From Flavobacterium jumunjinense (GTDB taxonomy: Bacteria; Bacteroidota; Bacteroidia; Flavobacteriales; Flavobacteriaceae): a stretch of 64,000 bases of DNA. The notes beneath the pieces were generated by a model. It saw nothing but the letters and a program-made list of their open reading frames with translations. It made no database searches and was not told where the DNA came from. Below, in pieces: positions 53,290-61,244 of this stretch. Position 1 is the stretch's first letter. Each line of letters starts with the position of its first letter. The translations under genes were made by a program, and so were the position numbers. The stretch covers positions 3,596,001 through 3,660,000 of the forward strand of contig NZ_CP091285.1 of assembly GCF_021650975.2 (NCBI RefSeq). The letters run 5' to 3'.

Positions 53290-53469
53290 ATGAAAAATCT
53301 AAAGAAATTAGGTAGAAGTTTAAGTAAAGAAGAACAAAAAACAATTAATGGAGGCTATAAAACTAAAGCAAGTTGTGATGCTATGGGAGGTTTTTGGGGA
53401 CAAATGGCAGAATCTGGTATTTGGTGTTGTACTATTCCAGGTGTACGATCTTATTGTCCTCCTAATTAG
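53290..53469 (+). CDS. Orphan double-glycine-leader peptide (bacteriocin-like)
   Basis: A 59-residue peptide: leader of 22 residues (ending LSKEEQKTINGG) and a 37-residue core with four Cys (29, 46, 47, 55), two Trp and a Gly-rich stretch (MGGFWGQM). The leader aligns without gaps with that of the lanthipeptide precursor at 21011-21208 in the Leu and Ile positions before GG. No transporter with a C39 peptidase or modification enzyme is adjacent. It is followed by its own terminator. Processing by a system elsewhere is expected. The core could be disulfide-linked or thioether-modified. Confidence 0.75.
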   Translation: MKNLKKLGRSLSKEEQKTINGGYKTKASCDAMGGFWGQMAESGIWCCTIPGVRSYCPPN

Positions 53470-53493
53470 TCTATTTTAATAATAAAACAATAG

Positions 53494-53520
53494 AAAACAG
53501 CTTTCGGGCTGTTTTTTTTT
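53494..53520 (+). terminator. Terminator of the orphan GG peptide gene
   Basis: aaaacagc (53494-53501) pairs with gctgtttt (53508-53515) around a 6-nt loop, with nine or more Ts. It lies 24 bp after the stop. Confidence 0.85.
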
Positions 53521-53571
53521 ATTCTTAAACTTCAAATTAGGCACTTTTAAAATTAAGAATACATATTAAAA

Positions 53572-53801
53572 AACTATTATTTTAGGTTGTTTTATCAAAT
53601 TTTTACGTCAATGGGGGTAAAATTTTAGGTCCTAGACCTAAAACTTTACGTCTAGTAGGGTAAAACTTTAGGTTGTTGACCTAAAATTTTACGTCTGATG
53701 GGGTAAAATTTTACGTTGTCCTACCTAAAATTTTAGGTCAACAACCTAAAAGTTTGGGTTCAGGACCTAAAAGTTTAGGTTATTTGGTTAAAAAAGGAAG
53801 A
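53572..53801. repeat. Helically phased palindrome array
   Basis: Eight clear 16-bp units start at 53615, 53636, 53658, 53679, 53701, 53723, 53744 and 53765, with degenerate units at 53572, 53593 and 53786. Consensus is RSSTAAAAYTTTASGT, and ACCTAAAATTTTAGGT (53723) is a perfect palindrome. The spacers are 5-6 bp and vary in sequence, giving a period of 21-22 bp, about two helical turns. The array fills the gap between the orphan peptide terminator and the hemN stop codon, and no ORF is evident within it. Confidence 0.9.
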
Positions 53802-53807
53802 TGAACA

Positions 53808-55166
53808 CTAAATTGTCATAGAAAACAATTGCGTTTGGGGCGTTTTTCGTTTCAAACGCAAGTCAAAAGCCATACAGATATTACGAACATAAGGCTTTCC
53901 TTTTTCGGTTACAAGGATAGATTGATCTCCAAATTCTAACAAACCATCTTTTTCCATCTCTGTAAGATTCGGTAAAATAGTTGTTATTTCAGGAAAATAG
54001 GTAGTAGCATCATTCCATGAAGTTTTAAATTGACACATTAAATTCAAGATATGTTTTCTAATAATCAAATCTTCATTATTTAGAATATGACCTCTAAAAA
54101 GTGGCAATTCATCTTTATTTAATTTAGCATAATAATCTTCCAAACTTTTTTCATTTTGTGCAAAGGCATTCCAAGAATCACTAATTGAAGAAACACCTAA
54201 ACCAATCATAACTTCTGTTTTAGAAGAAGTATAGCCCATAAAATTACGATGTAGATTCCCTGTTTTGAAAGATTGGGTCATGGTATCGCTTTCCAAAGCA
54301 AAATGATCCATCCCAATTTCGATATAATTGCGTGCTAACAACTCATTTTTTCCTTTTTCATACAACTCACGTTTCACATCGTCTTTCGGTAAATCTTCAT
54401 CTTTAAAACCACGTTGACCATTACCTTTAATCCATGGCACATGCGCATAGCTATAGAAAGCAATTCGATCAGGTTGTAAGGAATTTGTTTTCGCAATGGT
54501 ATCTAACACATCATCTAAGGTTTGAAAAGGTAAACCAAAAATTAAATCATGACTAACAGAAGTATAACCAATTTCTCGTGCCCAAAACGTCACTTTTGCC
54601 ACATTATGAAACGATTGCTTTCTATGAATCGCTTTTTGCACTTTTTCAGAATAATCTTGAACACCAAAACTAACCCTTCTAAAACCTAAATCATAGAGCG
54701 TTTGTAAATGTTCATAACTGGTATTATTAGGATGTCCTTCAAAACTAAACTCGTGTTCCTCTGCGCTATTTGCATTTTTAAAAATTCCATTAATTAAAGT
54801 CGTAAGGTTTTCTGGCGAAAAAAAAGTAGGTGTTCCACCACCCAAATGAATTTCTTTAATAATAGGACGTTCTGGAAGCAATTCACAATATAAATCCCAT
54901 TCTTTTAATACTGCTGTAATGTATGGATTCTCCACATCATGTCGTTTGGTAATTCTTTTGTTGCAACCACAAAAAGTGCATAAACTTTCACAAAAAGGCA
55001 AATGAATATATAGACTAATCCCTTCTGTAGTGTTAGACGCTATGAATGACTCTAATAATGATTTTTTCCACTGATTTACCGTGAATAAAGTTTCTTCCCA
55101 ATAGGGAACTGTTGGATAACTTGTATATCTTGGACCAGGAACATTATATTTTTGAATTAATGACAT
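53808..55166 (-). CDS. hemN: Oxygen-independent coproporphyrinogen III oxidase
   Basis: A 452-residue radical SAM enzyme that oxidatively decarboxylates coproporphyrinogen III for haem synthesis without oxygen. The cluster motif FCESLCTFCGC (Cys59, 63, 66, plus Cys68) and the GGGTPTFF segment are diagnostic of HemN rather than HemW. An FNR-like box and -7 box lie upstream at the same spacing as in the cbb3 genes, supporting low-oxygen induction. Confidence 0.95.
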   Translation of the reverse strand: MSLIQKYNVPGPRYTSYPTVPYWEETLFTVNQWKKSLLESFIASNTTEGISLYIHLPFCESLCTFCGCNKRITKRHDVENPYITAVLKEWDLYCELLPERPIIKEIHLGGGTPTFFSPENLTTLINGIFKNANSAEEHEFSFEGHPNNTSYEHLQTLYDLGFRRVSFGVQDYSEKVQKAIHRKQSFHNVAKVTFWAREIGYTSVSHDLIFGLPFQTLDDVLDTIAKTNSLQPDRIAFYSYAHVPWIKGNGQRGFKDEDLPKDDVKRELYEKGKNELLARNYIEIGMDHFALESDTMTQSFKTGNLHRNFMGYTSSKTEVMIGLGVSSISDSWNAFAQNEKSLEDYYAKLNKDELPLFRGHILNNEDLIIRKHILNLMCQFKTSWNDATTYFPEITTILPNLTEMEKDGLLEFGDQSILVTEKGKPYVRNICMAFDLRLKRKTPQTQLFSMTI

Positions 55167-55183
55167 GATTTATATCGTTTCCT

Positions 55184-55191
55184 CAAAAATA
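55184..55191 (-). promoter_or_regulatory. Putative -7 box of hemN
   Basis: Minus-strand TATTTTTG matches TAnnTTTG. It is 18 bp before the hemN start, and its centre is 33 bp from that of the FNR-like box. Confidence 0.6.
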
Positions 55192-55213
55192 GGTATAGCC
55201 TATAAACTGAAAA

Positions 55214-55227
55214 ATGATAATTATCAT
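55214..55227. promoter_or_regulatory. FNR-like box upstream of hemN
   Basis: ATGATAATTATCAT is a perfect 14-bp palindrome of the form ATGAT-N4-ATCAT, the same as at ccoI. It lies 48 bp upstream of hemN. Confidence 0.8.
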
Positions 55228-55278
55228 ATCTGCGTTTTTTCTAATTTAAATTGTAAATTCGTGCTTTAAATTAGTAAA

Positions 55279-56322
55279 ATGAAAAAAATAGTACTCCTTT
55301 TTTGTATATCGATATTGTTTTTGGCTTGTAAAGAAGAAAAAAAGATTTCATATACAAAAGTATCTTTAAATGAAATTCATTCCGATTCAATAAACATAAG
55401 AGCAATTGTTTTAGACAGTAATCAATTGTGGTTTGCTGGAAGTAATGGTAAGTATGGAGCTATTGAATTATCGACAAATAAAAAATTTAGAGGAAGAGTA
55501 AGTAAAGATTCATTGCATCCAGAATTTAGAAGTATTGCTAAAACCAGTAAAGCAGTTTTTATTTTGAGTGTTGCAAATCCTGCTTTATTATATAAAATTT
55601 CTAACGATAAAAAAGAAGTAAAATTGGTGTATCAAGAAGAAAATGAAAAAGTATTTTATGATAGTATGCAATTTTTAGACGATCAGTTTGGAGTAGCAAT
55701 GGGCGATCCTGTTGCCAATTGTTTGAATATTATTATAACTAAAGACGGAGGAAATTCGTGGCAAAAAGTGCCTTGTGCTTCATTACCAAAAGTAGAAGAA
55801 GGAGAAGCCGCTTTTGCAGCAAGTAATAGTAACGTACTATTGCGAAATAATAAAATAATTATTGTTTCTGGTGGGAAAAAATCCCGCTGTTTTGTAAGTG
55901 AAGACAAAGGAATTACTTGGAATGTGTATGATACACCAATTGTGCAAGGAAAAGAAATGACAGGTATTTTTACAGCCGATTTCTATGATGAAAACATAGG
56001 GTTTATTGCTGGTGGTGATTATGAAAAACAAGAAGATAACTCGAAAAATAAAGCCATTACCAAAGATGGAGGAAAAACATGGAAACTTGTAGGTCAAAAT
56101 ACAGGTTTTGGTTATGCATCGTGCGTACAGTTTGTACCTAATAGTAAAGGAGAGGCATTAGTTTGTGTTGGAGGAACAGGACTTCATTATTCTAACGATA
56201 GTGGAAAAACATGGTTAAAATTGTTAGACGATAAGGATTTATATACGCTTCGTTTTAAAAATGATTCTGTGGCTTATGCAGCCGGAAAAAATAGAGTTGT
56301 GAAATTAATATTAAAAAATTAA
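55279..56322 (+). CDS. BNR/Asp-box repeat lipoprotein
   Basis: A 347-residue predicted lipoprotein (signal peptide with lipobox FLACK, Cys about 17). Four Asp-box motifs, such as DGGNSWQK, DKGITWNV, DGGKTWKL and DSGKTWLK, mark a beta-propeller like that of photosystem II assembly factor and sialidase families. The catalytic residues of sialidases are not evident, so a binding or scaffolding role in the envelope is more likely. The gene is divergent from hemN. Confidence 0.8.
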   Translation: MKKIVLLFCISILFLACKEEKKISYTKVSLNEIHSDSINIRAIVLDSNQLWFAGSNGKYGAIELSTNKKFRGRVSKDSLHPEFRSIAKTSKAVFILSVANPALLYKISNDKKEVKLVYQEENEKVFYDSMQFLDDQFGVAMGDPVANCLNIIITKDGGNSWQKVPCASLPKVEEGEAAFAASNSNVLLRNNKIIIVSGGKKSRCFVSEDKGITWNVYDTPIVQGKEMTGIFTADFYDENIGFIAGGDYEKQEDNSKNKAITKDGGKTWKLVGQNTGFGYASCVQFVPNSKGEALVCVGGTGLHYSNDSGKTWLKLLDDKDLYTLRFKNDSVAYAAGKNRVVKLILKN

Positions 56323-56382
56323 CAGTTTATTATATACGTTATTAATTGTCAAATTAAAAAATAAAATTATTTTTGTCCCGTA

Positions 56383-56808
56383 ATGTTTAGGAAAATAATA
56401 AAATATTTAGTCTTATTATGTAGTATCTTTTTAATTGGATACCAAACTCTGTTTTCAAATATTGTTGATTGTCAGTCTTTAGATTATCAAAATAATACAG
56501 AAAATCATATAGCTGATGAAAACGTTACAAACCCTTTACTAAGTGGAGAATTAAATGTTAGAGTTTCACTTCCAAAATTTGATAAAGGCAAGCATAAATT
56601 ATTAGCAATAGACTGTGACGATGAAGAAGAAGATCGAATTTGTTTTAGAAAAGAAACAACTTTAGATGCTTTTTCAAAACTTACTTGTACAAAATGCTTA
56701 TCAGATTATTTTTCGTATTATATTAAAAGTCGTTTTCTTTTCTTTAAACGATTTATTAACTTTTATTCATTCAGAATATTTATCATATTACAAGTCTTTA
56801 GGATATGA
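56383..56808 (+). CDS. Small exported protein of unknown function
   Basis: A 141-residue ORF with an N-terminal hydrophobic segment (about 7-24) and an acidic patch (DCDDEEEDR). A hydrophobic basic C-terminus includes a CTKC pair. I recognise no family. It lies 151 bp upstream of the RND operon on the same strand. Codon usage is AT-rich like the neighbours. Confidence 0.5.
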   Translation: MFRKIIKYLVLLCSIFLIGYQTLFSNIVDCQSLDYQNNTENHIADENVTNPLLSGELNVRVSLPKFDKGKHKLLAIDCDDEEEDRICFRKETTLDAFSKLTCTKCLSDYFSYYIKSRFLFFKRFINFYSFRIFIILQVFRI

Positions 56809-56959
56809 TTTAATTTGGTACAGTTCTTATTACCAAAAAAACAACTTTTTTTCGTAAATAAGTTCTCTAATAGTAATTGCTATTTAGAGCAAATTCCTGT
56901 TGTTTAATTACAACATTCCAAAAAAAATAAAAATATATACATATTAAAACCTAATTACC

Positions 56960-58042
56960 ATGAAAAAAGTATTCATGCTATTGATTTTCTGTGCCTTATC
57001 GTTAAATATAAGTTGTCATAAGAAAGAAAAAGAGAAAAGTGAAGCAACTAAATTTTTAGTAACAAACCCAGTTCAAAAAGATACATTAATTACTAAAGAC
57101 TATGTGGCTCAAGTACAATCGAGTCGTCATATTGAATTAAGAGCACAAGAGAGAGGATACCTTCAAAAAATTCTTGTTGACGAAGGGCAGTTTGTAAAAA
57201 AAGGACAGTTATTGTTTCAAATTATGCCCAAAATTTATGAAGCAGAAATGAAAAGAGCGCAAGCTGAAGCAAATTATGCAGAAATTGAATATAAAAACAC
57301 AAAACGTTTAGCCGATAGCAATGTAGTTGCACAAAATGAATTAGCAATGGCTAAAGCAAAATTAGATAAAGCCAATGCAGAATTAGACTTGACTAAAGTA
57401 CATTTAGAGTTTACCGAAATTAGAGCTCCATTCGATGGAATAATAGATAAATTTCATGTAAGACTAGGGAGTTTAATTGAAGATGGAGATTTACTTACTA
57501 ACCTTTCTGATAACAGTAAAATGTGGGTATATTATAATGTGCCAGAAGCTGAGTATTTAGATTATAAATCTAAAAAGGATGATGGTAGTTTGTCAAAAGT
57601 AAATTTATTAATGCCAAATAATAAGTATTTTAATTATTCAGGAGTAGTTGAAACAATTGAAGCAGATTTTAATAATGAAACAGGAAATATTCCCTTCAGA
57701 GCAACTTTTCCAAATCCAAAAGGTTTATTAAGACATGGAGAAACAGGTAATATTCATGTATCTATTCCAATGTTAAATGCTATGCTAATTCCTCAAAAAG
57801 CAACCTTTGAAGTTTTAGACAAAAAATATGTTTATGTAATTACTAAAGATAATAGTATTAAATCTAGAGAAATTACAATTGAAGCTGAAATTCCACATAT
57901 TTATATTGTAAAAAGTGGAATAACAGAGAGTGATAAAATTTTACTAGAAGGGTTAAGATTGGTAAAAGAAAATGACAAAATAGAATATGAAATGGTTAAA
58001 TCTACAGATGTTTTGTCTCAACTTGAATTATACGCTGAATAA
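56960..58042 (+). CDS. RND efflux periplasmic adaptor (membrane fusion lipoprotein)
   Basis: A 360-residue membrane fusion protein of the AcrA/MexA family. It has a lipobox (NISC, Cys about 19), an N-terminal biotinyl-like half motif (DEGQFVKKGQLLFQI), a short alpha-hairpin (about 90-135), a second lipoyl half (IRAPFDGIIDK), and a beta-barrel/MP domain ending near residue 345. It links the inner-membrane pump to the outer-membrane channel. It is the first gene of the operon. Confidence 0.93.
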   Translation: MKKVFMLLIFCALSLNISCHKKEKEKSEATKFLVTNPVQKDTLITKDYVAQVQSSRHIELRAQERGYLQKILVDEGQFVKKGQLLFQIMPKIYEAEMKRAQAEANYAEIEYKNTKRLADSNVVAQNELAMAKAKLDKANAELDLTKVHLEFTEIRAPFDGIIDKFHVRLGSLIEDGDLLTNLSDNSKMWVYYNVPEAEYLDYKSKKDDGSLSKVNLLMPNNKYFNYSGVVETIEADFNNETGNIPFRATFPNPKGLLRHGETGNIHVSIPMLNAMLIPQKATFEVLDKKYVYVITKDNSIKSREITIEAEIPHIYIVKSGITESDKILLEGLRLVKENDKIEYEMVKSTDVLSQLELYAE

Positions 58043-58065
58043 TAGAACTTTAAAAAAAATATAAA

Positions 58066-58093
58066 ATGTTTAATAGATTTATACATAGACCCT
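58066..58093 (+). other. Displaced N-terminus and frameshift of the RND permease gene
   Basis: ATG at 58066 encodes MFNRFIHRP, the standard RND permease start, but this frame is +1 relative to the long reading frame. The reading frame resumes as VIPIIIVFIG from 58094. In AcrB about 20 residues separate the RP motif from the LP motif of the first helix, but only 16 remain here. A net loss of 11 nt in the first helix explains both facts. Confidence 0.8.
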
Positions 58094-61000
58094 GTGATTC
58101 CGATAATTATTGTTTTTATAGGTTCTTTGGCTATCAAGCAATTACCCATATCACAGTTTCCTCAAATTGCACCAACAACTGTCAATATTTTTATAGCATA
58201 TCCTGGAGCAAGTGCTGATGTACTTGTTAAATCAACTTTAATTACATTGGAGAATTCAATTAATGGAGTAGAAGGTATGCGATACATGGCTACCGATGCG
58301 ACAAGCGCAGGAGAAGCAACTTTGAGAATTATTTTTGAACCAGGAACAGATCCAAATCAAGCTGTAATTAGAGTCAAGACTAGAGTCGATCAAGTGATGC
58401 CACTTTTGCCAGAGTTAGTTCAACGTGAAGGAGTTATCATTACTCCAATTCAACCAAGTATGTTGATGTATGTTAATCTTTATGCAAAAGATAAAAATAT
58501 GGATGAAAAATTTCTATATAATTATGCTAATGTAAAAATGATACCAGAAATAAACAGAATTAAAGGTGTAGCAAGGTCTCAAATATTAGGAAGTAGAACA
58601 TATGCAATGCGTGTTTGGTTAAACCCAGATAGAATGAGAGCATATAATATTTCTATTGAAGAAGTAATGAATGCTTTAGAGGAACAAAGTATTATTGGTC
58701 GTCCTGGAAGAATTGGACAAAGTTCAGGAATTGAAGCACAATCTTTAGAATATGTTTTGACTTATAAAGGGAGATTTAATAAGCCCGAAGAATATGATAA
58801 AATAGTAATTAGAGCTAATGCAAAGGGTGAAAGTATACATTTAAAAGATATTGCAAATGTTGAACTAGGAAGTGAATTCTTTGATATATACTCTAATTTA
58901 GATGGTCATCCTTCTGCTGCTATTGTGTTAAAACAAAATTACGGAAGTAATGCAAGTGATGTAATTGATGAAGTAAAATCTAAATTAGAAGAAATGAAAG
59001 CTAGTTTTCCTCCAGGAATGGACTATAAAATTAGTTATGATGTTTCTCAATTCTTAGATGCATCAATTGAGCAAGTTATTGATACTCTTCGTGATGCTTT
59101 TATTTTAGTTGCTTTAGTTGTTTTTGTCTTTCTTGGAGATTGGCGATCTACTTTAATTCCAATTTTAGCAGTTCCAGTATCATTAATTGGGGCCTTTTTT
59201 GTAATTCAATTTTTTGGATTGTCAATAAACTTGGTGACATTATTTGCTTTAGTTTTAGCCATTGGTATTGTTGTAGATGATGCTATTGTTGTTGTTGAGG
59301 CAGTACATGCTAAATTTGATGAAGAACCAGACATTACACCCTATAAAGCAGTTAAAAAAGTTTTAGGGGAAATTAGTGGAGCAATTATAGCTATTACAGC
59401 AGTTATGGTGTCGGTTTTTTTACCAATCTCATTTATGTCTGGTCCAGTAGGTACTTTTTACAGACAATTTTCAATTACGATGGCTAGCTCAATTGTTATT
59501 TCTGCCTTGATTGCACTTACGCTTACTCCTGTTTTATGTGCAATGCTTTTGAAAAACAATCATGGAAAAGCAGGAAAGAAAAATGTACTTACAAAAATTT
59601 TAGATAGTTTTAATTCAAATTTCGAGAAACTTACAGGAAAGTATGTTGCTGGCTTAAAAAAAATTGTTAGTAGAAGATGGTTAACATTTGGAATATTGTT
59701 AGTTTTTTGTGCTGGTATTTTCTTTGAAAATCAAATTTTACCATCTGGATTTATTCCTAGTGAAGATCAAGGTACAATCTATGCCATTATTCAAACTCCT
59801 CCAGGAGCAACCTTAGAAAGGACTAATCAAGTTTCTCAAAAACTACAAAAAATTTGTGAAGAAATCGATGGAGTAGAATCGGTGTCATCTTTAGCAGGTT
59901 ATGAAATCATGACAGAAGGTAGAGGTTCAAATGCAGGAACTTGCTTAATTAACCTAAAAAAATGGTCTGATCGTGATCATACGGTAAAAGAAATAATGGA
60001 AGAATTGGAAGAAAAAACTAAAGACTTAGGTGCAGTTGTCGAGTTTTTCGAGCCACCAGCAATTCCAGGTTTTGGTTCGTCAGGTGGATTTTCAATGCGT
60101 TTATTAGATAAAACTTCAGAAACGGATTATAAAGAATTTGATAAAATAAACAAAGAGTTTATCGATAATTTAAGCAAGCGAAAAGAATTATCTGGACTAT
60201 TTACATTTTTTGCTGCAAACTATCCTCAATATGAATTAATCATGGATAATGATTTGGCAATGCAAAAAGGGGTTTCTGTTGGAAAAGCAATGGAAAATCT
60301 TAATATACTAATTGGTAGTACTTATGAACAAGGATTTATAAAGTTTGATCGATTCTTTAAGGTATATGTACAGTCTGATCCAAAGTATAGAAGATTACCT
60401 TCAGATATTTTAAATCTTTTTGTAAGAAATGAAGAAGGAGAGATGGTACCTTATTCAGCTTTTATGAAATTGAAAAAAACGCAAGGACCAAATGAAATTA
60501 CAAGATATAATATGTATAACTCTGCTGCTATCCAAGGATTACCAGCAAAAGGATATACTACTGCAGATGCAATTAAAGCCATTCGAGAAGTCGCAAAAGA
60601 GTTACCAAAAGGATATGATATTGCTTGGGAAGGTCTTTCATTTGATGAAGCAAATAGAGGAAATGAATCACTTTATATTTTCATGATTGTTTTAATATTT
60701 GTTTATTTTGTATTAGCTGCTCAATATGAGAGTTTTATAATTCCATTAGCTGTTATACTCTCCTTACCTGTTGGGATATTTGGCTCATTTGTATTACTTC
60801 AATTTATGGGACTTCAAAATGATATTTATGCACAAATAGGACTCATTATGTTAGTTGGTCTTTTGGGTAAAAATGCGGTATTAATTGTAGAGTTCGCAGT
60901 ACTTAAACATCAACAAGGAGCAACTATTTTAGAAGCTTCTATTGAAGGAGCTAAAGTTCGTTTTAGACCAATTTTGATGACTTCCTTTGCTTTTATTGCA

Positions 61001-61240
61001 GGATTAATTCCTTTAATTATGGCATCTGGTGCAGGAGCCATTGGAAATCGAACAATTGGAGCATCAGCACTTGGAGGAATGTTATTTGGAACATTATTTG
61101 GTGTTTTAATTGTACCTGGTTTATATTTCATTTTCGGTACCCTTGCAGAAGGTAGAAAACTTATAAAAGACGAAGATGAAGGTTCATTAACTGATGATTT
61201 TGTTCATCAATTAGATAGTTTTCCTGAGGATGAAGAATAA
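58094..61240 (+). CDS. RND efflux permease (AcrB/MexB type), 5' frameshifted
   Basis: A 1048-residue open frame encoding an inner-membrane drug/proton antiporter of the HAE1-RND family. The 12-helix layout, docking-domain loops and GIVVDDAIVVVE proton-relay motif in helix 4 (adjacent Asp pair) are present to the C-terminus. The frame begins at a GTG that lacks the first nine residues of the family (found at 58066 in another frame), so the first helix is damaged. The downstream body is intact, suggesting a recent lesion, a sequencing error, or use of the GTG. The gene sits between the adaptor and the outer-membrane factor. Confidence 0.85.
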   Translation: MIPIIIVFIGSLAIKQLPISQFPQIAPTTVNIFIAYPGASADVLVKSTLITLENSINGVEGMRYMATDATSAGEATLRIIFEPGTDPNQAVIRVKTRVDQVMPLLPELVQREGVIITPIQPSMLMYVNLYAKDKNMDEKFLYNYANVKMIPEINRIKGVARSQILGSRTYAMRVWLNPDRMRAYNISIEEVMNALEEQSIIGRPGRIGQSSGIEAQSLEYVLTYKGRFNKPEEYDKIVIRANAKGESIHLKDIANVELGSEFFDIYSNLDGHPSAAIVLKQNYGSNASDVIDEVKSKLEEMKASFPPGMDYKISYDVSQFLDASIEQVIDTLRDAFILVALVVFVFLGDWRSTLIPILAVPVSLIGAFFVIQFFGLSINLVTLFALVLAIGIVVDDAIVVVEAVHAKFDEEPDITPYKAVKKVLGEISGAIIAITAVMVSVFLPISFMSGPVGTFYRQFSITMASSIVISALIALTLTPVLCAMLLKNNHGKAGKKNVLTKILDSFNSNFEKLTGKYVAGLKKIVSRRWLTFGILLVFCAGIFFENQILPSGFIPSEDQGTIYAIIQTPPGATLERTNQVSQKLQKICEEIDGVESVSSLAGYEIMTEGRGSNAGTCLINLKKWSDRDHTVKEIMEELEEKTKDLGAVVEFFEPPAIPGFGSSGGFSMRLLDKTSETDYKEFDKINKEFIDNLSKRKELSGLFTFFAANYPQYELIMDNDLAMQKGVSVGKAMENLNILIGSTYEQGFIKFDRFFKVYVQSDPKYRRLPSDILNLFVRNEEGEMVPYSAFMKLKKTQGPNEITRYNMYNSAAIQGLPAKGYTTADAIKAIREVAKELPKGYDIAWEGLSFDEANRGNESLYIFMIVLIFVYFVLAAQYESFIIPLAVILSLPVGIFGSFVLLQFMGLQNDIYAQIGLIMLVGLLGKNAVLIVEFAVLKHQQGATILEASIEGAKVRFRPILMTSFAFIAGLIPLIMASGAGAIGNRTIGASALGGMLFGTLFGVLIVPGLYFIFGTLAEGRKLIKDEDEGSLTDDFVHQLDSFPEDEE

Positions 61241-61244
61241 TAAA

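Noticed and set aside
53572..53801. CRISPR array
   Set aside because: The spacers are only 5-6 bp, the repeats are degenerate palindromes and no cas gene is nearby.
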